64,000 nt of DNA from Auanema rhodensis (taxonomy: Eukaryota; Nematoda; Chromadorea; Rhabditida; Rhabditidae), in NCBI GenBank assembly GCA_964057225.1, contig OZ059896.1:21200501-21264500 (forward strand), given 5' to 3'. Both the position numbers and the translations under genes were made by a program. Below are positions 27,701-41,769 of the stretch, piece after piece; the first letter of the stretch is position 1, and each line of letters starts with the position of its first letter. The notes below the pieces were generated by a model that was not told where the DNA came from, did no database searches, and worked only from the letters and a program-made list of their open reading frames with translations.

Positions 27701-29484
27701 GCAGCTTAAAAATCCGCATCGAATGCACTATACTACATTGAGAAACGCTTAATACAAAATTTAGTTATGATCGTTTGAAAAATGATGCATTAGTGTATGT
27801 TGAGTTTCCATGTACACTCAACATTGCTTCCAAAAACATTTTGACAAAAATTTTTTCGAAAAATTTCAAAATAATTTAGCAAAAAGTAGATGTTTTTAGA
27901 TTCCTTTTTTCAAGGCAAAGACGATAGACAATGTTATTCAACGAAAAAATTAATTCTTCAGGGTGAAAATCGAGGATATAAGTGTGAACTTATATCAGTT
28001 GATATCTCGGAGCATTTTTAAGCTAGCGCAAATCTGATAACACAGATTGACGCAGCTTAAAAATCCGCATCGAATGCACTATACTACATTGAGAAACGCT
28101 TGATACAAAAATTAGTTATGATCGTTTGAAAAATGATGCATTAGTGTATGTTGAGTTTCCATGTACACTCAATATTGCTTCCAAAAACATTTTGACAAAA
28201 ATTTTTTCGAAAAATTTCAAAATAATTTAGCAAAAAGTAGATGTTTTTAGATTCCATTTTTCAAGGCAAAGACGATGGACAATGTTATTCAACGAAAAAA
28301 TTAATTCTTCAGGGTGAAAATCGAGGATATAAGTGTGAACTTATATCAGTTGATATCTCGGTGCATTTTTAAGCTAGCGCAAATCTGATAACACAGATCG
28401 ACGCAGCTTAAAAATCCGGATCGAATGCACTATACTACATTGAGAAACGCTCAATACAAAAATTAGTTATGATCGTTTGAAAAATGATGCATTAGTGTAT
28501 GTTGAGTTTCCATGTACACTCAACATTGCTTCCAAAAACATTTTGACAAAAATTTTTTCGAAAAATTTCAAAATAATTTAGCAAAAAGTAGATGTTTTTA
28601 GATTCCGTTTTTCAAGGCAAAGACGATGGACAATGTTATTCAACGAAAAAATTAATTCTTCAGGGTGAAAATCGAGGATATAAGTGTGAACTTATATCAG
28701 TTGATATCTCGGTGCATTTTTAAGCTAGCGCAAATCTGATAACACAGATCGACGCAGCTTAAAAATCCGCATCGAATGCACTATACTACATTGAGAAACG
28801 CTTGATACAAAAATTAGTTATGATCGTTTGAAAAATGATGCATTAGTGTATGTTGAGTTTCCATGTACACTCAACATTGCTTCCAAAAACATTTTGACAA
28901 AAATTTTTTCGAAAAATTTCAAAATAATTTAGCAAAAAGTAGATGTTTTTAGATTCCTTTTTTCAAGGCAAAGACGATAGACAATGTTATTCAACGAAAA
29001 AATTAATTCTTCAGGGTGAAAATCGAGGATATAAGTGTGAACTTATATCAGTTGATATCTCGGAGCATTTTTAAGCTAGCGCAATTCTGATAACACAGAT
29101 TGACGCAGCTTAAAAATCCGCATCGAATGCACTATACTACATTGAGAAACGCTTGATACAACAATTAGTTATGATCGTTTGAAAAATGATGCATTAGTGT
29201 ATGTTGAGTTTCCATGTACACTCAATATTGCTTCCAAAAACATTTTGACAAAAATTTTTTCGAAAAATTTCAAAATAATTTAGCAAAAAGTAGATGTTTT
29301 TAGATTCCATTTTTCAAGGCAAAGACGATGGACAATGTTATTCAACGAAAAAATTAATTCTTCAGGATGAAAATCGAGGATATACGTGTGAACTTATATC
29401 AGTTGATATCTCGGTGCATTTTTAAGCTAGCGCAAATCTGATAACACAGATCGACGCAGCTTAAAAATCCGCATCGAATGCACT
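21763..29484. repeat. 12-mer (4,212 bp) higher-order repeat with an 11-mer second copy
   Basis: The monomer series from 21763 matches the series from 25975, 12 monomers later. Both open with A18/C180/A286/C329, then a G9 monomer with A282, then T176/A197/A282/T319, then T93/G339. The first copy has two G176 monomers in a row (23167 and 23518); the second has one (27379), so it is one monomer shorter from there on. Inside both, a three-monomer rhythm (T176 type, T93/G339 type, G176 type) is visible. Confidence 0.85.
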
Positions 29485-32400
29485 ATACTACATTGAGAAA
29501 CGCTTAATACAAAATTTAGTTATGATCGTTTGAAAAATGATGCATTAGTGTATGTTGAGTTTCCATGTACACTCAATATTGCTTCCAAAAACATTTTGAC
29601 AAAAATTTTTTCGAAAAATTTCAAAATAATTTAGCAAAAAGTAGATGTTTTTAGATTCCTTTTTTCAAGGCAAAGACGATAGACAATGTTATTCAACGAA
29701 AAAATTAATTCTTCAGGGTGAAAATCGAGGATATAAGTGTGAACTTATATCAGTTGATATCTCGGAGCATTTTTAAGCTAGCGCAAATCTGATAACACAG
29801 ATTGACGCAGCTTAAAAATCCGCATCGAATGCACTATACTACATTGAGAAACGCTTGATACAACAATTAGTTATGATCGTTTGAAAAATGATGCATTAGT
29901 GTATGTTGAGTTTCCATGTACACTCAATATTGCTTCCAAAAACATTTTGACAAAAATTTTTTCGAAAAATTTCAAAATAATTTAGCAAAAAGTAGATGTT
30001 TTTAGATTCCATTTTTCAAGGCAAAGACGATGGACAATGTTATTCAACGAAAAAATTAATTCTTCAGGGTGAAAATCGAGGATATAAGTGTGAACTTATA
30101 TCAGTTGATATCTCGGTGCATTTTTAAGCTAGCGCAAATCTGATAACACAGATCGACGCAGCTTAAAAATCCGCATCGAATGCACTATACTACATTGAGA
30201 AACGCTTGATACAACAATTAGTTATGATCGTTTGAAAAATGATGCATTAGTGTATGTTGAGTTTCCATGTACACTCAATATTGCTTCCAAAAACATTTTG
30301 ACAAAAATTTTTTCGAAAAATTTCAAAATAATTTAGCAAAAAGTAGATGTTTTTAGATTCCATTTTTCAAGGCGAAGACGATGGACAATGTTATTCAACG
30401 AAAAAATTAATTCTTCAGGGTGAAAATCGAGGATATAAGTGTGAACTTATATCAGTTGATATCTCGGTGCATTTTTAAGCTAGCGCAAATCTGATAACAC
30501 AGATCGACGCAGCTTAAAAATCCGCATCGAATGCACTATACTACATTGAGAAACGCTTGATACAACAATTAGTTATGATCGTTTGAAAAATGATGCATTA
30601 GTGTATGTTGAGTTTCCATGTACACTCAATATTGCTTCCAAAAACATTTTGACAAAAATTTTTTCGAAAAATTTCAAAATAATTTAGCAAAAAGTAGATG
30701 TTTTTAGATTCCTTTTTTCAAGGCAAAGACGATAGACAATGTTATTCAACGAAAAAATTAATTCTTCAGGGTGAAAATCGAGGATATAAGTGTGAACTTA
30801 TATCAGTTGATATCTCGGAGCATTTTTAAGCTAGCGCAAATCTGATAACACAGATTGACGCAGCTTAAAAATCCGCATCGAATGCACTATACTACATTGA
30901 GAAACGCTTGATACAACAATTAGTTATGATCGTTTGAAAAATGATGCATTAGTGTATGTTGAGTTTCCATGTACACTCAATATTGCTTCCAAAAACATTT
31001 TGACAAAAATTTTTTCGAAAAATTTCAAAATAATTTAGCAAAAAGTAGATGTTTTTAGATTCCATTTTTCAAGGCAAAGACGATGGACAATGTTATTCAA
31101 CGAAAAAATTAATTCTTCAGGGTGAAAATCGAGGATATAAGTGTGAACTTATATCAGTTGATATCTCGGTGCATTTTTAAGCTAGCGCAAATCTGATAAC
31201 ACAGATCGACGCAGCTTAAAAATCCGCATCGAATGCACTATACTACATTGAGAAACGCTTGATACAACAATTAGTTATGATCGTTTGAAAAATGATGCAT
31301 TAGTGTATGTTGAGTTTCCATGTACACTCAATATTGCTTCCAAAAACATTTTGACAAAAATTTTTTCGAAAAATTTCAAAATAATTTAGCAAAAAGTAGA
31401 TGTTTTTAGATTCTATTTTTCAAGGCAAAGACGATGGACAATGTTATTCAACGAAAAAATTAATTCTTCAGGGTGAAAATCGAGGATATAAGTGTGAACT
31501 TATATCAGTTGATATCTCGGTGCATTTTTAAGCTAGCGCAAATCTGATAACACAGATCGACGCAGCTTAAAAATCCGCATCGAATGCACTATACTACATT
31601 GAGAAACGCTTGATACAAAAATTAGTTATGATCGTTTGAAAAATGATGCATTAGTGTATGTTGAGTTTCCATGTACACTCAACATTGCTTCCAAAAACAT
31701 TTTGACAAAAATTTTTTCGAAAAATTTCAAAATAATTTAGCAAAAAGTAGATGTTTTTAGATTCCTTTTTTCAAGGCAAAGACGATAGACAATGTTATTC
31801 AACGAAAAAATTAATTCTTCAGGGTGAAAATCGAGGATATAAGTGTGAACTTATATCAGTTGATATCTCGGAGCATTTTTAAGCTAGCGCAAATCTGATA
31901 ACACAGATTGACGCAGCTTAAAAATCCGCATCGAATGCACTATACTACATTGAGAAACGCTTGATAAAAAAATTAGTTATGATCGTTTGAAAAATGATGC
32001 ATTAGTGTATGTTGAGTTTCCATGTACACTCAATATTGCTTCCAAAAACATTTTGACAAAAATTTTTTCGAAAAATTTCAAAATAATTTAGCAAAAAGTA
32101 GATGTTTTTAGATTCCATTTTTCAAGGCAAAGACGATGGACAATGTTATTCAACGAAAAAATTAATTCTTCAGGGTGAAAATCGAGGATATAAGTGTGAA
32201 CTTATATCAGTTGATATCTCGGTACATTTTTAAGCTAGCGCAAATCTGATAACACAGATCGACGCAGCTTAAAAATCCGGATCGAATGCACTATACTACA
32301 TTGAGAAACGCTCAATACAAAAATTAGTTATGATCGTTTGAAAAATGATGCATTAGTGTATGTTGAGTTTCCATGTACACTCAACATTGCTTCCAAAAAC

Positions 32401-35400
32401 ATTTTGACAAAAATTTTTTCGAAAAATTTCAAAATAATTTAGCAAAAAGTAGATGTTTTTAGATTCCGTTTTTCAAGGCAAAGACGATGGACAATGTTAT
32501 TCAACGAAAAAATTAATTCTTCAGGGTGAAAATCGAGGATATAAGTGTGAACTTATATCAGTTGATATCTCGGTGCATTTTTAAGCTAGCGCAAATCTGA
32601 TAACACAGATCGACGCAGCTTAAAAATCCGCATCGAATGCACTATACTACATTGAGAAACGCTTGATACAAAAATTAGTTATGATCGTTTGAAAAATGAT
32701 GCATTAGTGTATGTTGAGTTTCCATGTACACTCAACATTGCTTCCAAAAACATTTTGACAAAAATTTTTTCGAAAAATTTCAAAATAATTTAGCAAAAAG
32801 TAGATGTTTTTAGATTCCTTTTTTCAAGGCAAAGACGATAGACAATGTTATTCAACGAAAAAATTAATTCTTCAGGGTGAAAATCGAGGATATAAGTGTG
32901 AACTTATATCAGTTGATATCTCGGAGCATTTTTAAGCTAGCGCAAATCTGATAACACAGATTGACGCAGCTTAAAAATCCGCATCGAATGCACTATACTA
33001 CATTGAGAAACGCTTGATACAACAATTAGTTATGATCGTTTGAAAAATGATGCATTAGTGTATGTTGAGTTTCCATGTACACTCAATATTGCTTCCAAAA
33101 ACATTTTGACAAAAATTTTTTCGAAAAATTTCAGAATAATTTAGCAAAAAGTAGATGTTTTTAGATTCCATTTTTCAAGGCAAAGACGATGGACAATGTT
33201 ATTCAACGAAAAAATTAATTCTTCAGGATGAAAATCGAGGATATAAGTGTGAACTTATATCAGTTGATATCTCGGTGCATTTTTAAGCTAGCGCAAATCT
33301 GATAACACAGATCGACGCAGCTTAAAAATCCGCATCGAATGCACTATACTACATTGAGAAACGCTTAATACAAAATTTAGTTATGATCGTTTGAAAAGTG
33401 ATGCATTAGTGTATGTTGAGTTTCCATGTACACTCAATATTGCTTCCAAAAACATTTTGACAAAAATTTTTTCGAAAAATTTCAAAATAATTTAGCAAAA
33501 AGTAGATGTTTTTAGATTCCTTTTTTCAAGGCAAAGACGATAGACAATGTTATTCAACGAAAAAATTAATTCTTCAGGGTGAAAATCGAGGATATAAGTG
33601 TGAACTTATATCAGTTGATATCTCGGAGCATTTTTAAGCTAGCGCAAATCTGATAACACAGATTGACGCAGCTTAAAAATCCGCATCGAATGCACTATAC
33701 TACATTGAGAAACGCTTGATACAACAATTAGTTATGATCGTTTGAAAAATGATGCATTAGTGTATGTTGAGTTTCCATGTACACTCAATATTGCTTCCAA
33801 AAACATTTTGACAAAAATTTTTTCGAAAAATTTCAAAATAATTTAGCAAAAAGTAGATGTTTTTAGATTCCATTTTTCAAGGCAAAGACGATGGACAATG
33901 TTATTCAACGAAAAAATTAATTCTTCAGGATGAAAATCGAGGATATAAGTGTGAACTTATATCAGTTGATATCTCGGTGCATTTTTAAGCTAGCGCAAAT
34001 CTGATAACACAGATCGACGCAGCTTAAAAATCCGCATCGAATGCACTATACTACATTGAGAAACGCTTAATACAAAATTTAGTTATGATCGTTTGAAAAA
34101 TGATGCATTAGTGTATGTTGAGTTTCCATGTACACTCAACATTGCTTCCAAAAACATTTTGACAAAAATTTTTTCAAAAAATTTCAAAATAATTTAGCAA
34201 AAAGTAGATGTTTTTAGATTCCATTTTTCAAGGCAAAGACGATGGACAATGTTATTCAACGAAAAAATTAATTCTTCAGGGTGAAAATCGAGGATATAAG
34301 TGTGAACTTATATCAGTTGATATCTCGGTGCATTTTTAAGCTAGCGCAAATCTGATAACACAGATCGACGCAGCTTAAAAATCCGCATCGAATGCACTAT
34401 ACTACATTGAGAAACGCTCAATACAAAAATTAGTTATGATTGTTTGAAAAATGATGCATTAGTGTATGTTGAGTTTCCATGTACACTCAACATTGCTTCC
34501 AAAAACATTTTGACAAAAATTTTTTCGAAAAATTTCAAAATAATTTAGCAAAAAGTAGATGTTTTTAGATTCCTTTTTTCAAGGCAAAGACGATGGACAA
34601 TGTTATTCAACGAAAAAATTAATTCTTCAGGGTGAAAATCGAGGATATAAGTGTGAACTTATATCAGTTGATATCTCGGAGCATTTTTAAGCTAGCGCAA
34701 ATCTGATAACACAGATTGACGCAGCTTAAAAATCCGCATCGAATGCACTATACTACATTGAGAAACGCTTGATACAACAATTAGTTATGATCGTTTGAAA
34801 AATGATGCATTAGTGTATGTTGAGTTTCCATGTACACTCAATATTGCTTCCAAAAACATTTTGACAAAAATTTTTTCGAAAAATTTCAAAATAATTTAGC
34901 AAAAAGTAGATGTTTTTAGATTCCATTTTTCAAGGCAAAGACGATGGACAATGTTATTCAACGAAAAAATTAATTCTTCAGGATGAAAATCGAGGATATA
35001 AGTGTGAACATATATCAGTTGATATCTCGGTGCATTTTTAAGCTAGCGCAAATCTGATAACACAGATCGACGCAGCTTAAAAATCCGCATCGAATGCACT
35101 ATACTACATTGAGAAACGCTTAATACAAAATTTAGTTATGATCGTTTGAAAAATGATGCATTAGTGTATGTTGAGTTTCCATGTACACTCAACATTGCTT
35201 CCAAAAACATTTTGACAAAAATTTTTTCGAAAAATTTCAAAATAATTTAGCAAAAAGTAGATGTTTTTAGATTCCATTTTTCAAGGCAAAGACGATGGAC
35301 AATGTTATTCAACGAAAAAATTAATTCTTCAGGGTGAAAATCGAGGATATAAGTGTGAACTTATATCAGTTGATATCTCGGTGCATTTTTAAGCTAGCGC

Positions 35401-36855
35401 AAATCTGATAACACAGATCGACGCAGCTTAAAAATCCGCATCGAATGCACTATACTACATTGAGAAACGCTTGATACAAAAATTAGTTATGATCGTTTGA
35501 AAAATGATGCATTAGTGTATGTTGAGTTTCCATGTACACTCAACATTGCTTCCAAAAACATTTTGACAAAAATTTTTTCGAAAAATTTCAAAATAATTTA
35601 GCAAAAAGTAGATGTTTTTAGATTCCTTTTTTCAAGGCAAAGACGATAGACAATGTTATTCAACGAAAAAATTAATTCTTCAGGGTGAAAATCGAGGATA
35701 TAAGTGTGAACTTATATCAGTTGATATCTCGGAGCATTTTTAAGCTAGCGCAAATCTGATAACACAGATTGACGCAGCTTAAAAATCCGCATCGAATGCA
35801 CTATACTACATTGAGAAACGCTTGATACAACAATTAGTTATGATCGTTTGAAAAATGATGCATTAGTGTATGTTGAGTTTCCATGTACACTCAATATTGC
35901 TTCCAAAAACATTTTGACAAAAATTTTTTCGAAAAATTTCAAAATAATTTAGCAAAAAGTAGATGTTTTTAGATTCCATTTTTCAAGGCAAAGACGATGG
36001 ACAATGTTATTCAACGAAAAAATTAATTCTTCAGGATGAAAATCGAGGATATAAGTGTGAACTTATATCAGTTGATATCTCGGTGCATTTTTAAGCTAGC
36101 GCAAATCTGATAACACAGATCGACGCAGCTTAAAAATCCGCATCGAATGCACTATACTACATTGAGAAACGCTTAATACAAAATTTAGTTATGATCGTTT
36201 GAAAAATGATGCATTAGTGTATGTTGAGTTTCCATGTACACTCAACATTGCTTCCAAAAACATTTTGACAAAAATTTTTTCGAAAAATTTCAAAATAATT
36301 TAGCAAAAAGTAGATGTTTTTAGATTCCATTTTTCAAGGCAAAGACGATGGACAATGTTATTCAACGAAAAAATTAATTCTTCAGGGTGAAAATCGAGGA
36401 TATAAGTGTGAACTTATATCAGTTGATATCTCGGTGCATTTTTAAGCTAGCGCAAATCTGATAACACAGATCGACGCAGCTTAAAAATCCGCATCGAATG
36501 CACTATACTACATTGAGAAACGCTCAATACAAAAATTAGTTATGATTGTTTGAAAAATGATGCATTAGTGTATGTTGAGTTTCCATGTACACTCAACATT
36601 GCTTCCAAAAACATTTTGACAAAAATTTTTTCGAAAAATTTCAAAATAATTTAGCAAAAAGTAGATGTTTTTAGATTCCTTTTTTCAAGGCAAAGACGAT
36701 GGACAATGTTATTCAACGAAAAAATTAATTCTTCAGGGTGAAAATCGAGGATATAAGTGTGAACTTATATCAGTTGATATCTCGGTGCATTTTTAAGCTA
36801 GCGCAAATCTGATAACACAGATCGACGCAGCTTAAAAATCCGCATCGAATGCACT
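29485..36855. repeat. Trimer-based region, 1,053-bp rhythm
   Basis: The T176/A282/T319 monomer recurs about every third copy (29485, 30538, 31591, 32644, then 34399 and 35452). From 33697 three good trimers are seen: A29 to C with T93 and A234; then A31 to T; then a T176 monomer (33697-34749, 34750-35802, 35803-36855). Private changes include GGCGAAG near 30374, ATTCTATT near 31412, CGGTACAT near 32222, GAAAAGTG near 33395 and GAACATAT near 35008. Confidence 0.75.
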
Positions 36856-39800
36856 ATACTACATTGAGAAACGCTCAATACAAAAATTAGTTATGATTGT
36901 TTGAAAAATGATGCATTAGTGTATGTTGAGTTTCCATGTACACTCAACATTGCTTCCAAAAACATTTTGACAAAAATTTTTTCGAAAAATTTCAAAATAA
37001 TTTAGCAAAAAGTAGATGTTTTTAGATTCCTTTTTTCAAGGCAAAGACGATGGACAATGTTATTCAACGAAAAATTTAATTCTTCAGGGTGAAAATCGAG
37101 GATATAAGTGTGAACTTATATCAGTTGATATCTCGGAGCATTTTTAAGCTAGCGCAAATCTGATAACACAGATTGACGCAGCTTAAAAATCCGCATCGAA
37201 TGCACTATACTACATTGAGAAACGCTTAATACAAAATTTAGTTATGATCGTTTGAAAAATGATGCATTAGTGTATGTTGAGTTTCCATGTACACTCAACA
37301 TTGCTTCCAAAAACATTTTGACAAAAATTTTTTCGAAAAATTTCAAAATAATTTAGCAAAAAGTAGATGTTTTTAGATTCCATTTTTCAAGGAAAAGACG
37401 ATGGACAATGTTATTCAACGAAAAAATTAATTCTTCAGGGTGAAAATCGAGGATATAAGTGTGAACTTATATCAGTTGATATCTCGGTGCATTTTTAAGC
37501 TAGCGCAAATCTGATAACACAGATCGACGCAGCTTAAAAATCCGCATCGAATGCACTATACTACATTGAGAAACGCTCAATACAAAAATTAGTTATGATT
37601 GTTTGAAAAATGATGCATTAGTGTATGTTGAGTTTCCATGTACACTAAACATTGCTTCCAAAAACATTTTGACAAAAATTTTTTCGAAAAATTTCAAAAT
37701 AATTTAGCAAAAAGTAGATGTTTTTAGATTCCTTTTTTCAAGGCAAAGACGATGGACAATGTTATTCAACGAAAAAATTAATTCTTCAGGGTGAAAATCG
37801 AGGATATAAGTGTGAACTTATATCAGTTGATATCTCGGTGCATTTTTAAGCTAGCGCAAATCTGATAACACAGATCGACGCAGCTTTAAAATCCGCATCG
37901 AATGCACTATACTACATTGAGAAACGCTTAATACAAAAATTAGTTCTGATCGTTTGAAAAATGATGCATTAGTGTATGTTGAGTTTCCATGTACACTCAA
38001 CATTGCTTCCAAAAACATTTTGACAAAAATTTTTTCGAAAAATTTCAAAATAATTTAGCAAAACGTAGATGTTTTTAGATTCCATTTTTCAAGGCAAAGA
38101 CGATGGACAATGTTATTCAACGAAAAAATTAATTCTTCAGGGTGAAAATCGAGGATATAAGTGTGAACTTATATCAGTTGATATCTCGGTGCATTTTTAA
38201 GCTAGCGCAAATCTGATAACACAGATCGACGCAGCTTAAAAATCCGCATCGAATGCACTATACTACATTGAGAAACACTTAATACAAAAATTAGTTATGA
38301 TCGTTTGAAAAATGATGCATTAGTGTATGTTGAGTTTCCATGTACACTCAACATTGCTTCCAAAAACATTTTGACAAAAATTTTTTCGAATAATTTCAAA
38401 ATAATTTAGCAAAAAGTAGATGTTTTTAGATTCCATTTCTCAAGGCAAAGACGATGGACAATGTTATTCAACGAAAAAATTAATTCTTCAGGGTGAAAAT
38501 CGAGGATATAAGTGTGAACTTATATCAGTTGATATCTCGGTGCATTTTTAAGCTAGCGCAAATCTGATAAAACAGATCGACGCAGCTTAAAAATCCGCAT
38601 CGAATGCACTATACTACATTGAGAAACGCTTAATACAAAAATTAGTTATGATCGTTTGAAAAATGATGCATTAGTGTATGTTGAGTTTCCATGTACACTC
38701 AACATTGCTTCCAAAAACATTTTGACAAAAATTTTTTCGAAAAATTTCAAAATAATTTAGCAAAAAGTAGATGTTTTTAGATTCCGTTTTTCAAGGCAAA
38801 GACGATGGACAATGTTATTCAACGAAAAAATTAATTCTTCAGGGTGAAAATCGAGGATATAAGTGTGAACTTATATCAGTTGATATCTCGGTGCATTTTT
38901 AAGCTAGCGCAAATCTGATAACACAGATCGACGCAGCTTAAAAATCCGCATCGAATGCACTATACTACATTGAGAAACGCTCAATACAAAAATTAGTTAT
39001 GATTGTTTGAAAAATGATGCATTAGTGTATGTTGAGTTTCCATGTACACTAAACATTGCTTCCAAAAACATTTTGACAAAAATTTTTTCGAAAAATTTCA
39101 AAATAATTTAGCAAAAAGTAGATGTTTTTAGATTCCTTTTTTCAAGGCAAAGACGATGGACAATGTTATTCAACGAAAAAATTAATTCTTCAGGGTGAAA
39201 ATCGAGGATATAAGTGTGAACTTATATCAGTTGATATCTCGGTGCATTTTTAAGCTAGCGCAAATCTGATAACACAGATCGACGCAGCTTTAAAATCCGC
39301 ATCGAATGCACTATACTACATTGAGAAACGCTTAATACAAAAATTAGTTCTGATCGTTTGAAAAATGATGCATTAGTGTATGTTGAGTTTCCATGTACAC
39401 TCAACATTGCTTCCAAAAACATTTTGACAAAAATTTTTTCGAAAAATTTCAAAATAATTTAGCAAAACGTAGATGTTTTTAGATTTCATTTTTCAAGGCA
39501 AAGACGATGGACAATGTTATTCAACGAAAAAATTAATTCTTCAGGGTGAAAATCGAGGATATAAGTGTGAACTTATATCAGTTGATATCTCGGTGCATTT
39601 TTAAGCTAGCGCAAATCTGATAACACAGATCGACGCAGCTTAAAAATCCGCATCGAATGCACTATACTACATTGAGAAACGCTTAATACAAAAATTAGTT
39701 ATGATCGTTTGAAAAATGATGCATTAGTGTATGTTGAGTTTCCATGTACACTCAACATTGCTTCCAAAAACATTTTGACAAAAATTTTTTCGAAAAATTT

Positions 39801-41418
39801 CAGAATAATTTAGCAAAAAGTAGATGTTTTTAGATTCCATTTTTCAAGGCAAAGACGATGGACAATGTTATTCAACGAAAAAATTAATTCTTCAGGGTGA
39901 AAATCGAGGATATAAGTGTGAACTTATATCAGTTGATATCTCGGTGCATTTTTAAGCTAGCGCAAATCTGATAAAACAGATCGACGCAGCTTAAAAATCC
40001 GCATCGAATGCACTATACTACATTGAGAAACGCTTAATACAAAAATTAGTTATGATCGTTTGAAAAATGATGCATTAGTGTATGTTGAGTTTCCATGTAC
40101 ACTCAACATTGCTTCCAAAAACATTTTGACAAAAATTTTTTCGAAAAATTTCAAAATAATTTAGCAAAAAGTAGATGTTTTTAGATTCCATTTCTCAAGG
40201 CAAAGACGATCGACAATGTTATTCAACGAAAAAATTAATTCTTCAGGGTGAAAATCGAGGATATAAGTGTGAACTTATATCAGTTGATATCTCGGTGCAA
40301 TTTTAAGCTAGCGCAAATCTGATAACACAGATCGACGCAGCTCAAAAATCCGCATCGAATGCACTATACTACAGTGAGAAACGCTTGATACAAAAATTAG
40401 TTATGATCGTTTGAAAAATGATGCATTAGTGTATGTTGAGTTTCCATGTACACTCAACATTGCTTCCAAAAACATTTTGACAAAAATTTTTTCGAAAAAT
40501 TTCAAAATAATTTAGCAAAAAGTAGATGTTTTTAGATTCCATTTTTCAAGGCAAAGACGATGGACAATGTTATTCAACGAAAAAATTAATTCTTCAGGGT
40601 GAAAATCGAGGATATAAGTGTGAACTTATATCAGTTGATATCTCGGTGCATTTTTAAGCTAGCGCAAATCTGATAACACAGATCGACGCAGCTTAAAAAT
40701 CCGGATCGAATGCACTATACTACATTGAGAAACGCTCAATACAAAAATTAGTTATGATCGTTTGAAAAATGATGCATTAGTGTATGTTGAGTTTCCATGT
40801 ACACTCAACATTGCTTCCAAAAACATTTTGACAAAAATTTTTTCGAAAAATTTCAAAATAATTTAGCAAAACGTAGATGTTTTTAGATTTCATTTTTCAA
40901 GGCAAAGACGATGGACAATGTTATTCAACGAAAAAATTAATTCTTCAGGGTGAAAATCGAGGATATAAGTGTGAACTTATATCAGTTGATATCTCGGTGC
41001 ATTTTTAAGCTAGCGCAAATCTGATAACACAGATCGACGCAGCTTAAAAATCCGCATCGAATGCACTATACTACATTGAGAAACGCTTAATACAAAAATT
41101 AGTTATGATCGTTTGAAAAATGATGCATTAGTGTATGTTGAGTTTCCATGTACACTCAACATTGCTTCCAAAAACATTTTGACAAAAATTTTTTCGAAAA
41201 ATTTCAGAATAATTTAGCAAAAAGTAGATGTTTTTAGATTCCATTTTTCAAGGCAAAGACGATGGACAATGTTATTCAACGAAAAAATTAATTCTTCAGG
41301 GTGAAAATCGAGGATATAAGTGTGAACTTATATCAGTTGATATCTCGGTGCATTTTTAAGCTAGCGCAAATCTGATAGAACAGATCGACGCAGCTTAAAA
41401 ATCCGCATCGAATGCACT
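36154..41418. repeat. First 16-mer (5,616-bp period), copy 1
   Basis: These 15 whole monomers match 41770-47034 monomer for monomer at a spacing of 5,616 bp. Rare shared markers include AAGGAAAAG (copy 37207), C90 to A with A330 to T (37558, 38962), A38 to C with A156 to C (37909, 39313), GAATAAT (38260), ATTTCATT (39313, 40717) and GATCGAC with A286/C329 (40015). A four-monomer sub-rhythm is visible at 37558/38962 and 39313/40717. Private to this copy are a GAAAAATTTAATT run near 37070 and GATAGAAC near 41376. The true 5' limit lies inside the monomer at 35803, whose 3' half matches that of the chimera at 41419. Confidence 0.92.
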
Positions 41419-41769
41419 ATACTACATTGAGAAACGCTTAATACAAAAATTAGTTATGATCGTTTGAAAAATGATGCATTAGTGTATGTTGAGTTTCCAT
41501 GTACACTCAACATTGCTTCCAAAAACATTTTGACAAAAATTTTTTCGAAAAATTTCAAAATAATTTAGCAAAAAGTAGATGTTTTTAGATTCCATTTTTC
41601 AAGGCAAAGACGATGGACAATGTTATTCAACGAAAAAATTAATTCTTCAGGATGAAAATCGAGGATATAAGTGTGAACTTATATCAGTTGATATCTCGGT
41701 GCATTTTTAAGCTAGCGCAAATCTGATAACACAGATCGACGCAGCTTAAAAATCCGCATCGAATGCACT
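41419..41769. repeat. Chimeric monomer at the first 16-mer junction
   Basis: The 5' part (TTA at 20-22, plain A-run, C93) follows on from the end of copy 1. The 3' part has A234 (41652) like the monomer at 35803, which precedes copy 1. The crossover that made the duplication therefore lies between about 41511 and 41652. It stays in register with the 351-bp unit, as expected for unequal homologous exchange. Confidence 0.75.

Noticed and set aside
37851-38048. 65-codon minus-strand open frame, repeated identically at 39255, 43467, 44871, 48381 and 53997
   Set aside because: It starts at TTG, not ATG, spans a satellite monomer boundary, exists only where a TAA is lost by one substitution, and copies identically with the surrounding repeat. 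Spacings between copies are multiples of 351. No recognisable domain is visible, so it is not a gene.
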